Positions 61,685-64,000 of a stretch of DNA of 64,000 nucleotides are shown piece by piece. The position numbers and the translations under genes are program-made. Origin of the DNA: Dongia_A sp964542425 (GTDB lineage: Bacteria > Pseudomonadota > Alphaproteobacteria > Dongiales > Dongiaceae); the NCBI GenBank assembly GCA_964542425.1, contig CAZIUB010000060.1:39060-103059 (forward strand), read 5' to 3'. How positions within the stretch are numbered: position 1 is the stretch's first letter; the number at the start of each line of letters is the position of its first letter. The notes under the pieces were generated by a model. It worked only from the letters and a program-made list of their open reading frames with translations, was not told the DNA's origin and did no database searches.

Positions 61685-62608
61685 TCATGAGTTTCTGCGG
61701 GCGCTCGCTTCCTTGAAAAGTTCGGCGATACCGCCCAGCGCGCCGATGACGCCCGACGCCTCGAGCGGCATCAGGATCACCTTCTGATTGGGCGCGGCGG
61801 CAAGCGCCTGCAGGGCCTCGGTGTATTTGAGGCCAAGGAAATAATTGATCGCCTGCACGTTTCCCTTGGCGATGGCTTCGGATACGGCGGTCGTCGCCTT
61901 GGCCTCGGCGTCGGCCGAGCGCTCCCTCGCCTCGGCTTCGCGGAAGGCGGCCTCGCGCATGCCCTCGGCCCGCAGGATCGCCGATTGCTTCTCGCCCTCG
62001 GCCTTCAGGATCTGCGCCTGGCGCTGGCCCTCGGCCTCGAGGACCAGCGCGCGCTTTTCCCGTTCCGCCTTCATCTGGCGGGCCATGGAATCGACGAGGT
62101 CGCGCGGTGGTGCTATGTCCTTGATCTCGATGCGAGTGACCTTGATGCCCCAGGGCGTGGTGGCGTCGTCGACCACGTGCAGCAGCTTCAAGTTGATCTT
62201 GTCGCGCTGCGAAAGAAGCTCGTCCATCTCCATCGAGCCCATCACGGTTCGGATGTTGGTCATGGTGAGCTTGAGAATGGCGTTCTCGAGGTTGTTGACT
62301 TCGTAGGCCGCCTTGGCCGCGTCCAGCACCTGATAAAAGACCACGCCGTCGACCGCAACCATCGCGTTGTCCTTGGTGATGACCTCCTGGGTCGGCACGT
62401 CCAGGACCGATTCCATCATGTTGATCTTCGACCCGATGCGGTCGACGAAGGGCACGATGAAGCCGAGACCCGGCCGCAGGCCTTTGACGAACCGCCCGAA
62501 ACGCTCCACCGTCCATTCGTTGCCCTGCGGCACCGATTTCACCGACATGAACACGAAGAGCACGACCAAGACCAGAATCGCGATCACGAAAACGCCGAAG
62601 CCGCTCAT
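61685..62608 (-). CDS. SPFH/stomatin-like protein (QmcA family)
   Basis: 307 residues. An N-terminal membrane anchor (FVIAILVLVVLFVFMSV) is followed by the SPFH domain (VPQGNEWTVERFGRFVKGLR, GSKINMMESVLDVPTQEVIT), and an Ala/Glu-rich coiled coil (about 185-250). It probably forms membrane microdomain oligomers together with NfeD. The gene is 68 bases downstream of rmuC on the same strand. Confidence 0.9.
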   Translation of the reverse strand: MSGFGVFVIAILVLVVLFVFMSVKSVPQGNEWTVERFGRFVKGLRPGLGFIVPFVDRIGSKINMMESVLDVPTQEVITKDNAMVAVDGVVFYQVLDAAKAAYEVNNLENAILKLTMTNIRTVMGSMEMDELLSQRDKINLKLLHVVDDATTPWGIKVTRIEIKDIAPPRDLVDSMARQMKAEREKRALVLEAEGQRQAQILKAEGEKQSAILRAEGMREAAFREAEARERSADAEAKATTAVSEAIAKGNVQAINYFLGLKYTEALQALAAAPNQKVILMPLEASGVIGALGGIAELFKEASARRNS

Positions 62609-62676
62609 GATTCCTTACCTCCCTTGGGGCCGCGCCCGAACGGGCGCGGCGGTGGATACTTGGACCCGAACCCGCC

Positions 62677-63789
62677 CTAGTTCAAGCGGGTTTGCACGGT
62701 TTCGGGTTGGACGAGCGTCGCCGGCGCCGGGCCAGCCGCGACTTCCAGTTCGCCGATCTGGGCGGCCTTGTCGATGATCTTGTCCGTGGAGATCGTGATG
62801 TCGCGGATATCGGCATTGGCCTTCTCGAAATGCTTCCGCAGGTTCCTGACCCGCTCGTCGAGGCGCTCCACGTCCTTCGACAGCTCGACCACCTTGATCT
62901 GAACCAGATGCGCCTGCTCGCGCATGCGCACGTCCTTCAGGACCGAGCGGATGGTGGTCAGTGTGGCCATCAGCGTGGTTGGCGAGACGATCCACACCCG
63001 GGCCCGGCCGGCCTCATCCACCAGATGCGGGAATCCGGCGTGCAACTCGGCGTAGACCGCCTCCGATGGCAGGAACATCAGCGCCGAATCCGCGGTTTCG
63101 CCCGGCACGATGTACTTCTCGGCGATCGAGCGGACATGCGCGCGGATGGCGATCGCGAATTGGCGCTTGGCCTCGGCAATAGCGCTCTCGTCCCTTGCCT
63201 CGCGCAGGGCCCGCCAGGCCTCCAGCGGGAACTTGGCGTCTATTGCGATCGGGCCCGGCGGGTTGGGCAGACGCAACAGGCAATCGACGCGCTTGGCGCC
63301 CAGCTGGGCTTGGAACTCATAACTCTGCGCCGGCAGCGCCGATTGCACGATATCGGCCAATTGCGTCTCGCCGAAGGCGCCGCGCGCCTGCTTGTTGCCA
63401 AGGACATTCGTCAGATCGCCCACCTGGCTGGAGAGTGCCAGGATATTGGCCTGTGCGGCGTCGATCAGCGCCAGACGTTCGCGCAGATCGGCGAGCGATT
63501 TGCCGGCTTCCTGGGAACTCTGGTGCAGACCTTGGCCGACCCGATCGGCGAGTGCCGCCAGACGTTCCTCGATGGTGCCTGCCAAGGCTCGCTCCTGGGC
63601 CTGCAACCTTTCGCCAAGTGCCGCCTGGGAGGCGGCTTGGCCCGCCGCCATCTGCTCCAGCCTTCCCGCGATCCCCGCCACGCCGCCCGCCGCGCCGCGC
63701 CGCCAAAGCAGCGCAAGAAGGATCAGCACGGCCGCGGCCAGGCCGCCCATAAGTGCCGCGATCAAGGGGTCGATGTCCTGAAGTGTCAT
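62677..63789 (-). CDS. rmuC: RmuC-family DNA recombination protein
   Basis: 370 residues. N-terminal membrane segment (LIAALMGGLAAAVLILLALLW), coiled coil to about residue 110, then the RmuC nuclease-like domain with GAFGETQLADIV, the PD-(D/E)xK-like core in CLLRLPNPPGPIAIDAKFPLE and VWIVSPTTLMATLTTIRSVL. The family limits inversions at short inverted repeats in E. coli, which is of interest in a window so rich in palindromes. Confidence 0.9.
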   Translation of the reverse strand: MTLQDIDPLIAALMGGLAAAVLILLALLWRRGAAGGVAGIAGRLEQMAAGQAASQAALGERLQAQERALAGTIEERLAALADRVGQGLHQSSQEAGKSLADLRERLALIDAAQANILALSSQVGDLTNVLGNKQARGAFGETQLADIVQSALPAQSYEFQAQLGAKRVDCLLRLPNPPGPIAIDAKFPLEAWRALREARDESAIAEAKRQFAIAIRAHVRSIAEKYIVPGETADSALMFLPSEAVYAELHAGFPHLVDEAGRARVWIVSPTTLMATLTTIRSVLKDVRMREQAHLVQIKVVELSKDVERLDERVRNLRKHFEKANADIRDITISTDKIIDKAAQIGELEVAAGPAPATLVQPETVQTRLN

Positions 63790-63859
63790 GACTATTCGAT
63801 TCGACTCGGGTTTTGGCCAAGGCCGTCGCTGCCTTGACGATACAGGGTGAATTACCTAG

Positions 63860-64000
63860 GAAGCCTCTGATTTAATCGCTTGCACTTGATTTGTCATTCT
63901 GATTCAAGTGATTCGAGTGTTTTTGGGAGGAAACCATGCGCCAGAAGACATTTTCGAGTTTGGGTTTTGAAATTCATGGCAAGCAGACGCGCCGGCAGCG
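63860..64000 (+). mobile_element. Left end of an IS5-type element, cut by the window edge
   Basis: GAAGCCTCTGATTTAATCGC begins right after a CTAG tetranucleotide (63856-63859). CTAG-like targets are typical for IS5 insertion. The transposase start lies 75 bases in. The right end lies outside the window. Confidence 0.55.
63935..64000 (+). CDS. IS5-family transposase, N-terminal fragment
   Basis: MRQKTFSSLGFEIHGKQTRR matches the conserved beginning of IS5-group transposases (MRQKTF...GFE...KxTRR). GGGAGG lies 5 bases before the ATG. Only 22 codons are visible and the catalytic DDE domain is beyond the edge. Confidence 0.75.

Overview
The window reads as a chromosome segment of a G+C-rich alphaproteobacterium, most likely Rhodospirillales-like. 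This rests on gene content and order: a yejABEF peptide importer, a membrane-anchored cytochrome c beside kdsB and pheA, and an SRP RNA directly upstream of dnaX-ybaB-recR. No tRNA, rRNA or CRISPR array was seen. The left edge cuts a ferritin-like gene and the right edge cuts an IS5-type element.

Layout. 0-7.5 kb: ferritin-like protein, DUF599 and PilZ proteins, a GT39-like membrane protein, a glutathione transferase bracketed by inverted repeat elements, an M17 aminopeptidase and a GhrA-like reductase. 7.6-13.4 kb: yejABEF on the minus strand, with ATGA overlaps at yejB/yejE and yejE/yejF. 13.6-17.8 kb: HisN-like phosphatase, a two-domain cytochrome c, KdsB and prephenate dehydratase. 18-23.5 kb: a patatin gene with an internal stop, a propeller protein with a MoaD/ThiS-like partner, a hicAB module, NudC and a small exported protein. 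23.6-28.3 kb: ffs RNA, dnaX, ybaB, recR and a DUF4139 protein. 28.4-32.8 kb: class III aminotransferase and a TolC / YiaV-like / YiaW-like export set. 32.9-39.3 kb: an accessory-looking block (DUF2950, DUF3300, FAD oxidoreductase, DUF2254, beta carbonic anhydrase) with a similar 25-base sequence at each end. 39.5-41.4 kb: a CaCA-type antiporter and a VIT-like protein.

41.4-60.9 kb is the main metabolic theme. Xsc converts sulfoacetaldehyde and phosphate to acetyl phosphate and sulfite. Acetate kinase can turn the acetyl phosphate into ATP, and a SoeABC-type molybdoenzyme can oxidise the sulfite to sulfate with electrons going to quinone. Two complete ABC importers of the polyamine/Fe3+ class sit among these genes. 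A field of broken transposase genes (IS256 and two IS21 pieces) with a small K+ channel gene separates the first importer from soeABC. 61-63.8 kb: NfeD, an SPFH protein and RmuC.

The most unusual signal is not a gene. At least 20 intergenic palindromic elements, of several sequence families, occur throughout. Most are bounded by CTAG (families B, C, D, E); others are GTAC-bounded (A, F). Related copies keep loop or apical sequence while both stem arms change together. Elements are chained end to end, nested, or placed in opposite orientation around a segment (gst; 44.5-44.9 kb), and several extend into the ends of coding genes. Whether they are miniature mobile elements, RNA 3'-end structures or both cannot be decided from this sequence alone.
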